From Amborella trichopoda (lineage: Eukaryota > Streptophyta > Magnoliopsida > Amborellales > Amborellaceae), in contig NW_006495273.1 in the NCBI RefSeq assembly GCF_000471905.2, forward strand, positions 3,595,119 through 3,659,118: a stretch of DNA of 64,000 bases, read 5' to 3'. A model generated the notes under the pieces. The model was not told the origin of the DNA. It ran no database searches and saw only the letters and a program-made list of their open reading frames with translations. Positions 1 to 11,900 of the stretch are shown here, piece after piece. Position 1 is the stretch's first letter, and the number at the start of each line of letters is the position of its first letter. A program made the position numbers and the translations under genes.

Positions 1-251
1 ATTTTTGTTTCCCATGCATTGCCTATTTGTTTTGGGTTTTAGCTTTTTTAAATCCAGAAAATATTTTTCCTTTTCAACACTTTAATAGTTCATATTTGGC
101 TTCAATGGAGCTAGGGTTTGTAGAACGACTTTAGACACGCAATACTTCACCATGGTCGCTAGTTTTCCCAACTTGTGCCATGACTACTACAGCAGCATAG
201 TCATACATGATGCTTACAACTATCAACAACGTGACAAATCATCATCTTTTA

Positions 252-491
252 GGGTGCGTTTGACACGAGGAGTTTTTGGGAGTGGAAGGAAGTCTCCCAG
301 AAATTTTGCAAGACCCCTTTCCTTCATTTTTTATGGAGGGGAGGTCTTTAAAAAATGAACCAATTTTGATGCTAAAAATATGCTTTGAGGTAGGCCGCCC
401 TTCCACCCTGCAGCTTCCACATTGTAATATCAAACGTGGAAGTAGGATATTCAACTCCCACTTCCTGAATCTCCCATTATCAAACACACCC
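252..491. mobile_element. hAT-like MITE
   Basis: About 240 bp bounded by inverted ends GGGTGCGTTTGACA (left) and TATCAAACACACCC (right), the GGGTGTGTTTG-type terminus common in plant hAT MITEs. Internally, matching blocks around TGGGAGTGGAAG and its complement fold back on each other. No clear 8-bp target duplication was seen. Confidence 0.6.
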
Positions 492-591
492 ATGGAAAGA
501 TGACGGAATGCCCGTGCTACCCAAAAAAATATTATAGAAATGAACTTTCGGATTGCAAATACAAACAAATGAGGTTTTACTTACGGGTGTT

Positions 592-1544
592 GTTTGCATA
601 AGGTTGCAACCTTAAACAATAGAATTAAGGTGCACCTCCAGACTTTGTCATGAGATGCATTTTTAGTGTCGAAAATTCTGAGGGTGGTGCGAGAATCTAT
701 TTTTATCTTTAACTATCAAATTTTAAACTTCAAAAATAGTTCAAATCAAGCAATTCTATAACTTCATGAAAATATTGAAAATAGACAGTCCTGATAATAT
801 GTTGCAAGATTATTATTTTTACGACTCGAAATCTCTTTTTTTTTCTCCATATCTATACATCTTGACGTCGAGATGATCAATTAGATATTTTTTCTAGCAT
901 CAAAACAAATTTTTTTTAGTTTTTTTTTTTTCCCAGATTCATGATCATGCCTGTCGAAACAATAGACTTTAGCAATTTTAGGTTAAAAATCAACCTCTAA
1001 TATGAATTTTTGAAAGAGGTTGCTTTTGAATAGGTGGTGACCCACCAAAACCGGTCCATCTAATAATAACTTAGAAAAAGAACATATTTTCCCATATTCT
1101 AAAATAGTTGGAGGAAGCAAAGTATGGAACAAACTTGTCAAGGTTAACTTATTTATCTAAAGGAAAAAATTCATATAATGTTAACACCTTAAAATGTAGA
1201 ATTAACGTGCACCTAAAAAACCTTCGAAAAGGGTGATTTTGACATTTAAAAACCATCTAATTGATCATCTTGAACTCGAAATATGTGGATATGAAAAGAA
1301 AAAAGATTTCAAGTCTCAAAGATAGTACATCTTCAAACATATTATCTAGACCGTCGATTTTCAAGATTTTAATACGTTTATAAATCTGCTTGATTTGAAC
1401 CACTTTTGGAGTCAAAATTTTTATAATTAGAGATAAAAACAGATTCTCGAGCTATCCTAAGAATTTTTTACATCAAAATTACAGTTTATAACAAAATTTG
1501 AAGATGCACCTTACTTTGATTATTGGTTGCAACCTTATGCAACC
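592..1544. mobile_element. Foldback element with arms of about 330 bp
   Basis: The left end TTGCATAAGGTTGCAACC is the exact complement of the right end near 1525-1543. The similarity continues inward: 592-920 and 1181-1544 are diverged inverted copies (for example GGTTCAAATCAAGCAGATT on the complement of the right arm against AGTTCAAATCAAGCAATTC in the left). The roughly 260-bp loop looks unrelated. The arms also resemble the MITEs at 8317-8574 and 50269-50600, so this may be two family members inserted head to head. Confidence 0.6.
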
Positions 1545-1864
1545 CACGCCCTTGTCTAGACTCTAGAACAAAGCTCTCCCATGCTCTACTCCTACGTGCC
1601 ACCTTAAATTTAAGTTTAGCAAGAGGATTCCCGAAGTTTCTTAATTGCTCTTGTCGACTTTTTGCGTTTTTATCCCAAAAGTACCCTTTAGCGAAGCTGA
1701 AAAGTTCCCAGGTCCCGCTGTGGCTATTAAAAGCATTAAATCTTTCTATCTATATCCAAAGGCCAAAATCAAAAGGTTTAGGTTGCTTTGTCTATCTGTC
1801 TTCACCGAGACCAAAAAATAATCTCTGTTTTTTTTCTGCATCACTTTATTTTTTAATTTTTTGT

Positions 1865-2030
1865 ATGGGTTTCAAAAGGGAAAGTGGTATCCTCAAGAGG
1901 AGATGGTTGGAAGTAGTAAAAAAAAATATGGGGATTTTGCTTCCCCATTGAAAGCAGAATGGCATATCTGGCTTCATGTAGCTGATTCCAAATAGTTGAA
2001 AAAAGGTTTAGAAAATAATGATGATTTTTT
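1865..2030 (+). mobile_element. RTE-type LINE 3' tail fragment
   Basis: Translation gives KRRWLEVVKKNMG followed after a frame change by KAEWHIWLHVADS, like the C-terminal end of plant RTE reverse transcriptases (RPKKTWxEVVKKD...DRAEWR). It ends in an ATAATGATGAT tract, typical of RTE 3' ends. Only the last 160 bp or so is present, a usual 5' truncation. Confidence 0.6.
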
Positions 2031-2119
2031 TGTTATTTTGCGGGTTTTTTTTGTGTTCTACATCATATTGGGTTTATGTGGCCTTTAAAGGCCTTATGAG
2101 TACTTGTAAAATGAAATGA

Positions 2120-3930
2120 TACAGGGGAACATGAACTCAGTGGGAGTGTGGTCCCTTGTAGACCATACTAAGCAAACGATGTTTGCAGATACCGAATGTG
2201 CTTGACGATCTAAGTTAGTCGGTTGGGAAAAACCCATGTTACCTCGGTATAAAGAACAAACCGATAAGGGTTCCTTGATGATGTCGGATAATATGCCTGG
2301 ATGAGTGAGTCGAGAGACTATATGACCCTTATGTGTGATGGTGGCCTACAACGACGGGGGCCAAAGTCTCATCCATGTGCCATCACACGGTATGCATACC
2401 GATAGATCGTTCAAAAAACCAGAAATTCACCTTTTAGGGTGAAGCGTATGCATGCGCGAGAGATACCTCTACGCACCATAGGAGCGATAGTTGCATTAAG
2501 TGCCTTGACTCGTCTCTAGGGGAAGACTTGAAATCTACAGAATGTGATTGCGATTCCTTGACTCATCAGCCGGACTTTGGTGACCCGCTAATGAGCCCCT
2601 ACTTGGACTATGGGTAATGGGAAACACAGGGTTGGTCTGATAAAGCAAGTGTAGTCTGTAGTTCACAGTTGAAGGTGGAGTGCCCCATGATTGTTGATTC
2701 CTAAACTATATGGATCATTTTCCCATCAAATTAATTTAATTGTGTTTGTTTTATGATATAAATTATTTTAGGATTATAATTTGAAATTTTATAAACCCCT
2801 GGATATTTTATTTATAATTTTTAGATTTATAAAATTAAAGATATTGATTTTACAATTGTTTAAATATTCAAATAATATTCTAAAATCATTTAATTAATTT
2901 AAAATATATAAAAATATAATTGGGGCCAATTGTGCACATGGGCCTGCCATATTTCTACAAGGTGGGGCCCATGAGTGCCTCCCTTGGGTGGCACGCCCCA
3001 CCGTTATTCTCTTTCCTATTTTTTGGTGATATAGTATGTGACCATATGGTTGGAAGATATTGACTTGATATATTTTTGAAAGATTTTGTGGAAAGATTGA
3101 GTAGACTTGTGTTATTTTATGGTACGCACAATATTTTGATTCAATTTATTTAATTCCTATTGAAGGGAAAATGGTTTAGAAAAGGGGAATAATGATTTAT
3201 GCACTTTCTATAATGTTGATGGCCCATTTATGGAATGGATGACTCAAATCTCTCACGCCACAAGTCACCCAAGATCAAGGATTCATATTCAATCTTACAA
3301 GAAGAGGCAAGCCAAATAAAACACTAAGAAACCCTAATCTTATTCAAAACTTATAAAAAGGGATTGCTTCTGCCCAAAAATCTCTACACTTTATCTCTTG
3401 TACCTAATTCTCATCTTTGTCTCGCATATCCCACAAAGGGGCACGCCCCACTTAGAATTTCTCTCTCTCTCTCTTAAGAAAAGCTTTTCTCTCTCATGAA
3501 AGCCAAAGGGGGCACGCACCACTCTCTCATCTTTGATTTCTCTCTCCCACATTGTGAAAGAACCTAAGGGTTTAGGTTATGAAGTTCTTTTCTCTCTTAT
3601 CTCTCAACTATGGATTTATGGCTAGGGGTTTTAAGGTTTAGCAAAAAGATAATTCATCTCTCTCAAACTAAGTTTCTAAGAGAATTCACGTAGGGTTTGA
3701 GTTTGTGATAAAATGGATTCATGTTCTATTGGTGTAGCTTGGCCTAAACTTGTTTTCTCCATTGAAATTGAAAGTTGATCATTGATCCCGCACTATCGGA
3801 TGGTGGTGACTCGGTGCGGGGTGTAATAAGCTCGGTTGAGGTAATCTCCGGTACTCTTCCTCTTATTTCTTGCAATCTTATCTTTTATTCTCAAGCATAG
3901 TGCATAGTTATTTCAAAAGCATCAAGTTGT
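2120..3930 (+). repeat. Unclassified repeat, copy A (LTR-like leader features)
   Basis: Shares blocks with 14521-14680 (inverted) and 15395-15545: GCTAATGAGCCCCTACTTGG, ACTATGGGTAAT, GTTGGTCTGA and GGTGGAGTGCCCC. It carries repeated GGCACGCCCCAC blocks (2990, 3440), CT microsatellites and a TATAAAAAGGGA box at 3352, resembling the promoter half of a plant LTR. No partner LTR or coding remnant was seen, so the class stays open. Confidence 0.4.
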
Positions 3931-4090
3931 TAAAATCTTGGTTTTATTGTTATGTTGATTTTATTTTGAAATTTATTTTATTGTAATACAGACCACCTGT
4001 AAGTTATCTTTTGCCAAAAGAAAAGGGTGAAGAAAAAAAAAACAAAAATGTATTCTCCGGTAAAAGATAATATAGGTCTTTCTTTCACAT

Positions 4091-4194
4091 CATACACAAC
4101 AAGTGATGGATTTTATGCTTATTAAAGCTGAAAATATGGTTTCATACACAACAAGTGATGGATTTTATGCTTATTAAAGCTGAAAATATGGTTT
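4091..4194. repeat. Perfect tandem duplication, 52-bp unit
   Basis: Two adjacent copies (4091-4142, 4143-4194) of a unit starting CATACACAACAAGTGATGGA are identical, implying a recent event or an assembly duplication. Confidence 0.9.
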
Positions 4195-5008
4195 CTTGTA
4201 GGGGAACATATAATTTGAAAGAGAGGGAAGATAGCCATAAAAAAGCAGTCCATAGGTGGTACATCCATTTCTATTGACACAATAGAGACACACAACAATT
4301 TGGACAATGATACATTGTCATGTGGCCAAAGTGTTGATACTGGATGTGACACCTGCAGGCTTCATCATCCATGGAGGATCACCCTCATCAAGCCATCAAG
4401 ATCTCATGAGATGGCTATATTGCACTCTCATGAAGCCATCAACAACCGATGAGATGACTACATTACAGTTTGATAGAAGAAAGATTAACTTGTTGAAATT
4501 GTTATCCAATATCAACTACTAATTTGTGTGACAGTGTCATGTTAATGTCATTGATATGGGTAATTTTTCACAATGAGACACATAATATTGCATGATATAC
4601 TTATGGGGTGTGTTTGGATGGAAATTAATTTTATCTCGATTAAACTATGTTATCTACAATTAATAAAGAGAAACTTACCAAAATACTCATGAGACATACT
4701 ATTTAAAACTTTTCGTGTTTTTCACTCTTCAAATTTATGATCTTGTTTCTCTTGATGGGTATATTGAAATTAAATATAAACAACATGGGTAAAATGTGAA
4801 ATAGTTCATCTCTTATAGGTATTTTGGTAAATTTCCTATTAGTGTATTTAGGATACGATCATTTATTGTAATATATAAAAAGATGAGAAGCCCCATATTT
4901 CACTCAAAAATATTTTGTAGAAAAAATAAAAGTAAAACAATATTTTGGCATGACATTGGGATACGAGCGATCCTTGCCATCCATTCAGATCAAATGGCTG
5001 AGAATAGA

Positions 5009-5275
5009 GTCACATATAATTTATGAAAAAGTATACAATGAGACCATTTATTTATAGTACAAGGTGGTCACAATTAATCTTGACCATTGGATGTGAAATT
5101 AGATGGTTGCATTTATTCCATCAAGCACAAACTTCAAAGAAATTTTTCTCAAACTTTGTGACACACTCAAGCTATAAGATTTCACATCAGATGGTTGTAC
5201 ATAATTGTAACCACCTCATATAAAAGATAAATGATCTCATTGTATACAATCCCATAATTTATATATGGGTGACAT
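5009..5275. mobile_element. MITE with TIRs of about 45-60 bp
   Basis: The left arm starting GTATACAATGAGACCATTTA matches the complement of the right arm (GTATACAATGAGATCATTTA) across about 45 bp, and the match extends outward through a CATATAATTTATG-like block to GTCAC at each edge. Length about 267 bp. There is no coding capacity and the superfamily is not determined. Confidence 0.6.
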
Positions 5276-5290
5276 CACATAGTGAGTGTC

Positions 5291-5662
5291 GCTGAGGCGA
5301 GGATGTTACGATGGATGAGTGGCAAGCCAAGAAGGGATATAATTCAAAATAAATATATTTGGAATAACTTAGGTGTGGCTCCAATAGACGATAAGATGAG
5401 AGAAAGTAGACTTAGGTAGACTGACCATTTGTAGTGTATACCTAGTATCACACATTTAGAAGCTGCGAGTTAGCTCAAGTGAAATGATAAAAAAAGACAA
5501 GGGGGTAAACCCAAAAGGACATGGTTGAAAATAGTAAGAAAATATATGCGGACTTATGGGTTTTTTGTGGGAATGACCCTTGATAAATAGAATGACAAAG
5601 CCCCCCTCCCCCCCCCTCCCCTCCAAATAGTTGGAAAAATGCTCTAATGATGATGATGATAA
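5291..5662 (+). mobile_element. RTE-type LINE 3' fragment
   Basis: Translation from 5291 reads RMLRWMSGKPRRDIIQNKY then NNLGVAPIDDKMRESRLR and, further on, KDMVENSKKIYADLW and GMTLDKIEWQS. This is the C-terminal end of plant RTE reverse transcriptases. It ends in a GAT microsatellite (5646-5660), as RTE elements do. The copy is 5'-truncated and contains stops, for example after ESRLR. Confidence 0.75.
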
Positions 5663-6597
5663 GAATCATGTAATTAGTATGCAATCCTAATAATTAATGA
5701 GAATGTAATCTAAGGTCCACAATTCTACATGATCATATATACCGTCGTAAGGATTGTAAATGTCTAATCAAATACATTATATTGGGATGCATGGAGTTTG
5801 GGTGTCACTTAGTTCAATGATAAAGGATCCTTTTAACCGCAGTGGAAATAGAACTTAGAAAAACCGTCCAGTTAGAAGTGGAACCCACCGGTTAGATTGG
5901 AATCGCTAGCGTCTCGACTTCAGTTAGGCTTGATTTTGGATTTCTAATAGGCATACTAAACACCCCAAAAAATCCGGACCAAAACCGATCGTTATACATA
6001 CAAACCGGCCATTTTTTCATCTAATCGGTCGGTTTTTTTGCTAACCAGACCAGTTAGCTCTTATATCAGACAATTTTTAGAAAAATAACAATCATGTGAA
6101 AATAACAGGTGCTATTTTCCAATGGTGGCCGTTATTTGTAGCATGCACCCGTGAATCACGTTTTCTACCATTTTTTTATTTATTTCCTACAATTTTTTTT
6201 TTTGTGCATTATTGATGTAAATCACTATCGAATGTCTATAAACAAGGAATTTGGATTGAAACATACAAAAAAAAAAAAAAAAAAAAAAATTTAATTTGGA
6301 TTGAAATGGCAAATTTTCCAAGGTTTTGAAAATTTTCGCAGTTCTTTCACTAATCTCTTTAATACCGAATGGTTCTTGATAAAATTAGGGGGGTTTGATA
6401 GATAATAGGAGCATTTACCAAATCTGTGTTTAAATTTGTTCAAACAACGAAATATTGTGGGTTGATTTTCGCCCGAAACACTGCTGCTCAAAGAACCTGC
6501 TTTCAATCCAAAAAAGCAAATATTAGATCAATTTATTGGTCGTTTTTTATCAAATTGAGTTATGGATTTTGATCATCAAGGCCTTATCTCTCAAATA
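5663..6597. other. Intergenic DNA without recognised genes
   Basis: AT-rich with a 20-base A run near 6270 and blocks such as ACCAGACCAGTTAG (about 6050) that recur near 7735. No coding frame has family resemblance. Confidence 0.5.
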
Positions 6598-6842
6598 AAA
6601 TAGGTATATTTATTTATGATTGAGTAAATTTTTTTATACGAATTTTTTTCTTACACGATGTTATGAAATTTTCATAGATATGAAAATTTCTGTCATTTTT
6701 TCAATTAAATAAAAATACCAAATAGGTATATTTATTTATGATTGAGTAAATTTTTTTATATGAAATATTTTCCTGCATGATGTTATGAAAATTTTATAGA
6801 TAAAAAATTTCTGCCATTTTTTCAATTAAATAAAAATACAAA
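6598..6842. repeat. Tandem duplication, about 123-bp unit
   Basis: Units 6598-6720 and 6721-6842 both begin AAATAGGTATATTTATTTAT and differ at scattered sites, so the duplication is moderately old. Confidence 0.85.
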
Positions 6843-7440
6843 ATATTTTTTGATGAGATGTGATGCGTTTAAAAGATGATTGAAGCCTTTACAATGCATG
6901 TATGTTGAGTTGTTCAATTATCCAAACATTGAGGGTTGTTTCTTGCTCGAAATGTTGCTCAATTTTTGGGGTTTTTGAGAAATAAATTTTTCTAAAAAAA
7001 ATATATTTTGCTTAACAAAATTATTTTTTGATGAATATGACAAAAAATTTGATTATTCTTTTTAATTTTTTTTTCTAACCAAAAAATAAGTGCATAATAA
7101 TGTCGCTCGATCTTTTGCTCGATTATTTTTAATTATATTTTTTTAAGTGCATGATACAGTTCTATTTATAATAGTGGAAATGTGACAAATTTTTTTTTTT
7201 TAAGTGCATGAATTTTTTTTGGTTACCTTCTGTTCAATGAAACTGTGCGTTCTTCTCTCTTTTTTTTTTTTTTTTTTTCATTTTTCTATCAAAGTTTTTG
7301 GAATGTTATACAAAAACAACTATGCTTCGCTATTTAGAGCCAAAAAAATATGCATGTTGACTGATATTTCTAATGTACGTGTTGCTGATAATCAGATTAT
7401 AAAATAATGATGAAAATAAACTCTGAATTAGCTTTAACCT
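6843..7440. other. AT-rich intergenic DNA
   Basis: Contains T runs (7191-7200, 7261-7278) and no coding signal or recognised element. Confidence 0.5.
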
Positions 7441-7454
7441 AGAATACAAGATTA

Positions 7455-7905
7455 AGAGGTTGAAGTAGTGACCTAACGGGTAGGATTGCCCGATACAATT
7501 ACTTGAGGAACTTGCTGGAAAGAAAGAGGGTGTTTTGGTAGGATTGATTGATACAATTACTTGAGGAACTTGGAATACGTGAATGACAGGTATTCATATA
7601 TTAATTTATATAAAAAATTATTTCAAATTTTTTTCTTAAAATAAATGTAATAAAATAATATCTATTAAATTTATGGTTTTTTTTTTCTTTTTTTTTTGAG
7701 GTTTCTGTTCTATTTAAAAGAAAAAAATTCTACCAGACCAGTTAGTCTGGTTCCGATTCTAACCCCTCATGTCCCATATCTGATTAACGGTTCCAGATTG
7801 ATTTTGCAAATGCCGACTCAGACAGTGGCTCTAGCCACTCATGTCCCCATATCCGATTAACGGCTCTAGTTTGATTTTGCAAACACTGACTCTCAGACAT
7901 CAAGT
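7455..7905. repeat. Two short imperfect tandem duplications
   Basis: A unit with GATACAATTACTTGAGGAAC occurs at about 7492 and 7548. A unit with CTCATGTCCC, GATTAACGG and TTTGATTTTGCAAA-like blocks occurs at about 7766-7836 and 7838-7905. Confidence 0.6.
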
Positions 7906-8316
7906 TGTGGTGCCCACACTCAGCCCATTCCTAGATTGTCTCACTGAACATGTCATAAGCTCAGACACACACTTCCTCCATCATCGTTTGATATGGTCCA
8001 TGACCATATTGTACCATGATCCATCATGGTTAAATAATAAAAACCTACCCGGCATCTATGCACGTGAGCACGTTTTACGGGTGGAAAAGGGTGCAATGTG
8101 ATAATGCGCTTACTTGGACCATTCGGTGTGTAGATTTTAGAAATGAGACGACCGCCACCCGATCAATGATTTATTTGTTTTCAGTTTTCTTGCCCTAAAA
8201 GCCTACAATTCCTCGCTCTCTCTCTCTCTCTCAAGACCGACCGTGCAATCCTTCTCGGTCCTGCGCTCTCCCTCTAAATCTCTCTCTCCTATTAAGTTTA
8301 GGGTGGGGATTTTATA
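7906..8316. other. Distal LPEAT2 promoter region
   Basis: No gene seen. It includes a CT microsatellite at about 8213-8233 and further CT-rich DNA to 8290, which may be the left part of a leader or promoter later split by the MITE. Confidence 0.4.
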
Positions 8317-8574
8317 GAGCTTAAGTTTTAAACAATCAAATTAGGGCCTAACTATGTCGAGATTTTAATATTGAAAATCTTTGTAATAACTTTAAAATAT
8401 ATTTTTTATTTTATTTATAAAGTTTAAATTTTAAAAAAATAGTGTAGATCCACATATCTATAAAAACTTGAATATTTTGATGTTGGGACGATCAATCTGA
8501 AGATATTTGAAAATCAAAATAACCTATGAAATTTTTGAGGTAGGCTCTAATTTGATTGTTTAAAGCCACGGCTC
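8317..8574. mobile_element. 258-bp MITE at the LPEAT2 promoter
   Basis: The ends are inverted repeats: left GAGC..TTTAAACAATCAAATTAG, complement of the right end GAGCC..CTTTAAACAATCAAATTAGAG, over about 35 bp. It is flanked by a 4-bp direct repeat TATA (8313-8316, 8575-8578). It is related to 50269-50600, which has the same ends and also a 4-bp duplication. It has no coding capacity. Confidence 0.8.
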
Positions 8575-8582
8575 TATATAAA
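8575..8582 (+). promoter_or_regulatory. Candidate TATA box of LPEAT2
   Basis: TATATAAA lies about 370 bp upstream of the LPEAT2 ATG and is followed by a CT-rich stretch (about 8620-8770) typical of plant 5' leaders. It directly abuts the right end of a MITE (8317-8574), and its first four bases are one copy of that element's target-site duplication. If used, transcription would start near 8605-8615. CT-rich sequence also lies left of the MITE (8210-8290), so an older start upstream of the element is an alternative. Confidence 0.4.
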
Positions 8583-8609
8583 CTTTTCCCTAAATTTATG
8601 CTCTAAATG

Positions 8610-8951
8610 CTCTGACCAACCCTCTCTATCTCTCTCTATCCAGCTCCAGCCAATATTCTCTTACAAAAACTCCGGAATCCCTCTCTCTTACTCATGTTCT
8701 AAAATCCTGCAACTCTTGCCTCTCTCTTCCCCCATACTCTCTCTCCATTCAATTCGTTATATAAAATTTACCTCTATAATTCTGAACATCTCTCTCTTTA
8801 TCTCATCATTATATTTATACCCTATAATTCTGCTACGCCACACGAATAAATACTCTTTTTCTCTTGGCTTTTTGTTGGTCGCTCAAAAGATCCTGCACTT
8901 TTGCCCGTCATCGCCATTTACCGGCTGCTCCACAACTGAACCACCTCAGGA
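8610..8951 (+). other. Probable 5' leader of LPEAT2, CT-rich
   Basis: Between the TATA candidate and the ATG the sequence is rich in CTCTCT runs. An ATG at 8694 opens a two-codon upstream ORF (ATG TTC TAA). No longer ATG-initiated upstream frame reaches the main start. The transcription start and any leader intron cannot be fixed from sequence. Confidence 0.45.
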
Positions 8952-11900
8952 ATGGAGGATCTCGGCGCCCCTCTGCTTTCCTCCACAAGAGGTACAGAGG
9001 AGGCGCACCTTGTGCTGGACATCAATGGCGGACAACAACATTCAGAAATGGGAGAAGACCGAAACCCTTTTGATTTCTTAGGGGCTAATCTCTCTATAGA
9101 TTCTCCAGCTCCTCTTGACCCTTTCAGGAACCACACTCCTCATGCTCAGGGTCTCTATGAGTGGGTGAAGATCCTGGTTTGCTTGCCCATTGTTCTGTTG
9201 AGGCTGGTAATCTTTGGGCTCTCTCTGCTGGTTGGTTATGTGGCTACTAAGATAGCGTTGATAGGATGGACAGATAGGCAGAACCCAATGCCGAGATGGA
9301 GGTGCAGGATCATGTGGGTCACGAGGCTTTGCACTCGAACCATCCTCTTCTCTTTTGGGTAAACACCCCATCTCTCAGTTTCTCTAGTTTTCTTTGGTTT
9401 TGTGGTGAATTTCATGGGGAATGGGGACTAATATTGAATTATGAGTTCTCAGTAACTGTAAGTCATTCTGATTATTAGTACTTTTTTAATTGGTGATACA
9501 AGAAGTGTTTTTAATTATCAAAAAAAGAGGATAAAGATTGTTTGATATGTCTTATCAAATTATTTGTTTGGGTTTTGAATGAATTGTTACAGATGGGAAT
9601 TCGTGGGCTTTATGTATGCATTGTGTGATATACATATGTGGCCTTTATCACTGGAAATACCTCAGTGGGTTATGAGTCAGGGACTCCTCAATTATTGGAA
9701 TTGAATGGTTGCTGCTGAATTACTAATTGAATTTCTAATGCTTCAAATCTGTGCTGGACGATACTTTGATCATGTCCTATGTTGGAATGTGTCACTGATG
9801 ATGCAACAAAGTTCTTCGATGCTACCCCTGACCAAACTTATGAGATACTTTAAACTCATATAAGGCAAAGAATCAATGGCAGCAAAAACCTTGCTTATGC
9901 CATTGGGGTTCCGGGGTGACCTTGGATCCCTTTACATCAATTTTACTGAGAAAGTTACGGAGCTTCCTGTTTGAATATCTTGGTGTCCTATACTTCTATT
10001 TATGTATTGGCAAAACAAGGAAAGAGTTTTGGTATTGTAGGCATCACAAATATCAAAGCCACGGTCGGCCATTCCTCTGTTGATTATTTGTTTGGGCTAT
10101 GCTTCTGTTTATACATTAGCTAAACAAGGAAAGAATTTTGGTATTGTAAGTATCACATTCATCAAAGCCATAGTCAGCCATTCCTCTATCTGTTATTTGT
10201 CATTGCTATATGTTTTTGCTGGGGTATCTATGATATTAGAGAGACTTTTATTATTGGAAATCAGAAAGCATTCAACAAAGGTTCCTAGCAAACAACCGCG
10301 GGGAAAGAGTTCCTTGTATGAAGAAGCATTCTCAGCCCATTGAGAATGTTGATGTTGGTTTTGGCACATGGTGCATTATGGTTGTTAATATAGCTCATCT
10401 TAGGAGATGGCATTGGTTTTTCAGTTTAGAGTTAAGTATTGCCTTGATATTGTCCTCTGGGCATTAAGAACTTGGGTTGGTATAGTAGGGCATTTAGGAC
10501 TTTTAAAGGCTTTTAGTTTAGGATTGGTGATATCTGCCTCATGTAGTTCATCTACTCGTTAATATTGCCTCCCAAATTCCTGTAGATCATTCTGGTCTTT
10601 CGAGACCTTGGTCAAGGGTCATTTGGGATTAGGGGCCATCCTCCTGTGCATGTCCTCATTTTAGATGCAACGATGAGGTGGAGGAACCTGTAGACATCTT
10701 GTTCCGAATTGAGCATGGATTCTATTTGTATTTCATCTGGTCATTTCATGATAAACAGTCTTTTTCTGTGCTATTGGTCTTCTTTTTCATGTATCTAATA
10801 GATTTGCTTGTTTGGAAGATGAGTCGTCTCAATGTCTTTCAAGGCATTGTGAACTAGAGAAATGACATGATTTTCTATAACATTTCTTTCCACATTGACA
10901 TCATTTTTAGGAGATTCGAGACTCTCTTATTATCCAGGTCCTTTCTCCTGAAGGGAGTGCGAATAAATTATTGTATAAGACCTTGTTCAGAGTAGAAAGT
11001 AGCTACTTTGATTCAATACTTGCAAGTTTCTTGAACATCTTTCATTGGATCTGATGCAAGAGGGGCCTTGCCGCTCAATATACGTGGGAATTCTCTCAGG
11101 AATCTTGGTCCTTGGGGCTTCCTTGTATTACAAGTGACTTTCATGTCGATGTTAGATGTGTTCTTGACGTCAGATGGGTTTTCCCAGCAATTACAAGTAT
11201 TTGCCTACTATCTGCTTATGGTGGAAGACAACAAAGTGTCATAGTTTTTTCTTTCCCCAAAAATGTTGCTATATTATGGAAGAGGGTGAGACTTTGGGAT
11301 ACACATTTTCTTATCAATAGAAAAGGACTTCAGGATGTTCTCCCCTCACTTTTTGAAGACAAACTGAAATGCTGACTCCTTGGCTCATGTCATTTGTTGA
11401 TTGGAAAATCTCTGTCTTTATGTGTTCTCCATCTGTTTATTTCCATTTTTTTAATTTATATTTTTCTTTATTTATTTCCTTTAACAGCACCAGCATTTTT
11501 TCTTGATTGTTGTATCAGCATTCTCTGTATATGTCTATGTTTGTCTACACTGGATGAACTTAATAAATGCACTCGTTGAATTTTTATCAAATGCGTGTTG
11601 CCTATGAAAAAGGAAAATCAGTTCTCTAACACTTTAGCACCATTTGGTAGTCTTCGTGACCTCTAGTTTGATAAACATATTAAATTTTTAACATACCATT
11701 TCACGCATATCACTGGATATATCTCATATATATATATACTTGTCTTGTAGATCTTCATCAGACTTACTTTTTTGTGTCATGATAAGCAAATGAGTAATAA
11801 TGGGCACTCTAATTTGCTTCATTTTTTCTTTTTGCAGATATAATTGGATAAAGCGTATAGGAAAGCCTATATCACGGGAGATTGCTCCCATAGTTGTATC

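Noticed and set aside
8716-9081. Upstream frame overlapping the LPEAT2 start
   Set aside because: It has no ATG at its beginning (position 8716 is TTG) and runs out of frame with LPEAT2; the family N-terminus begins at 8952.
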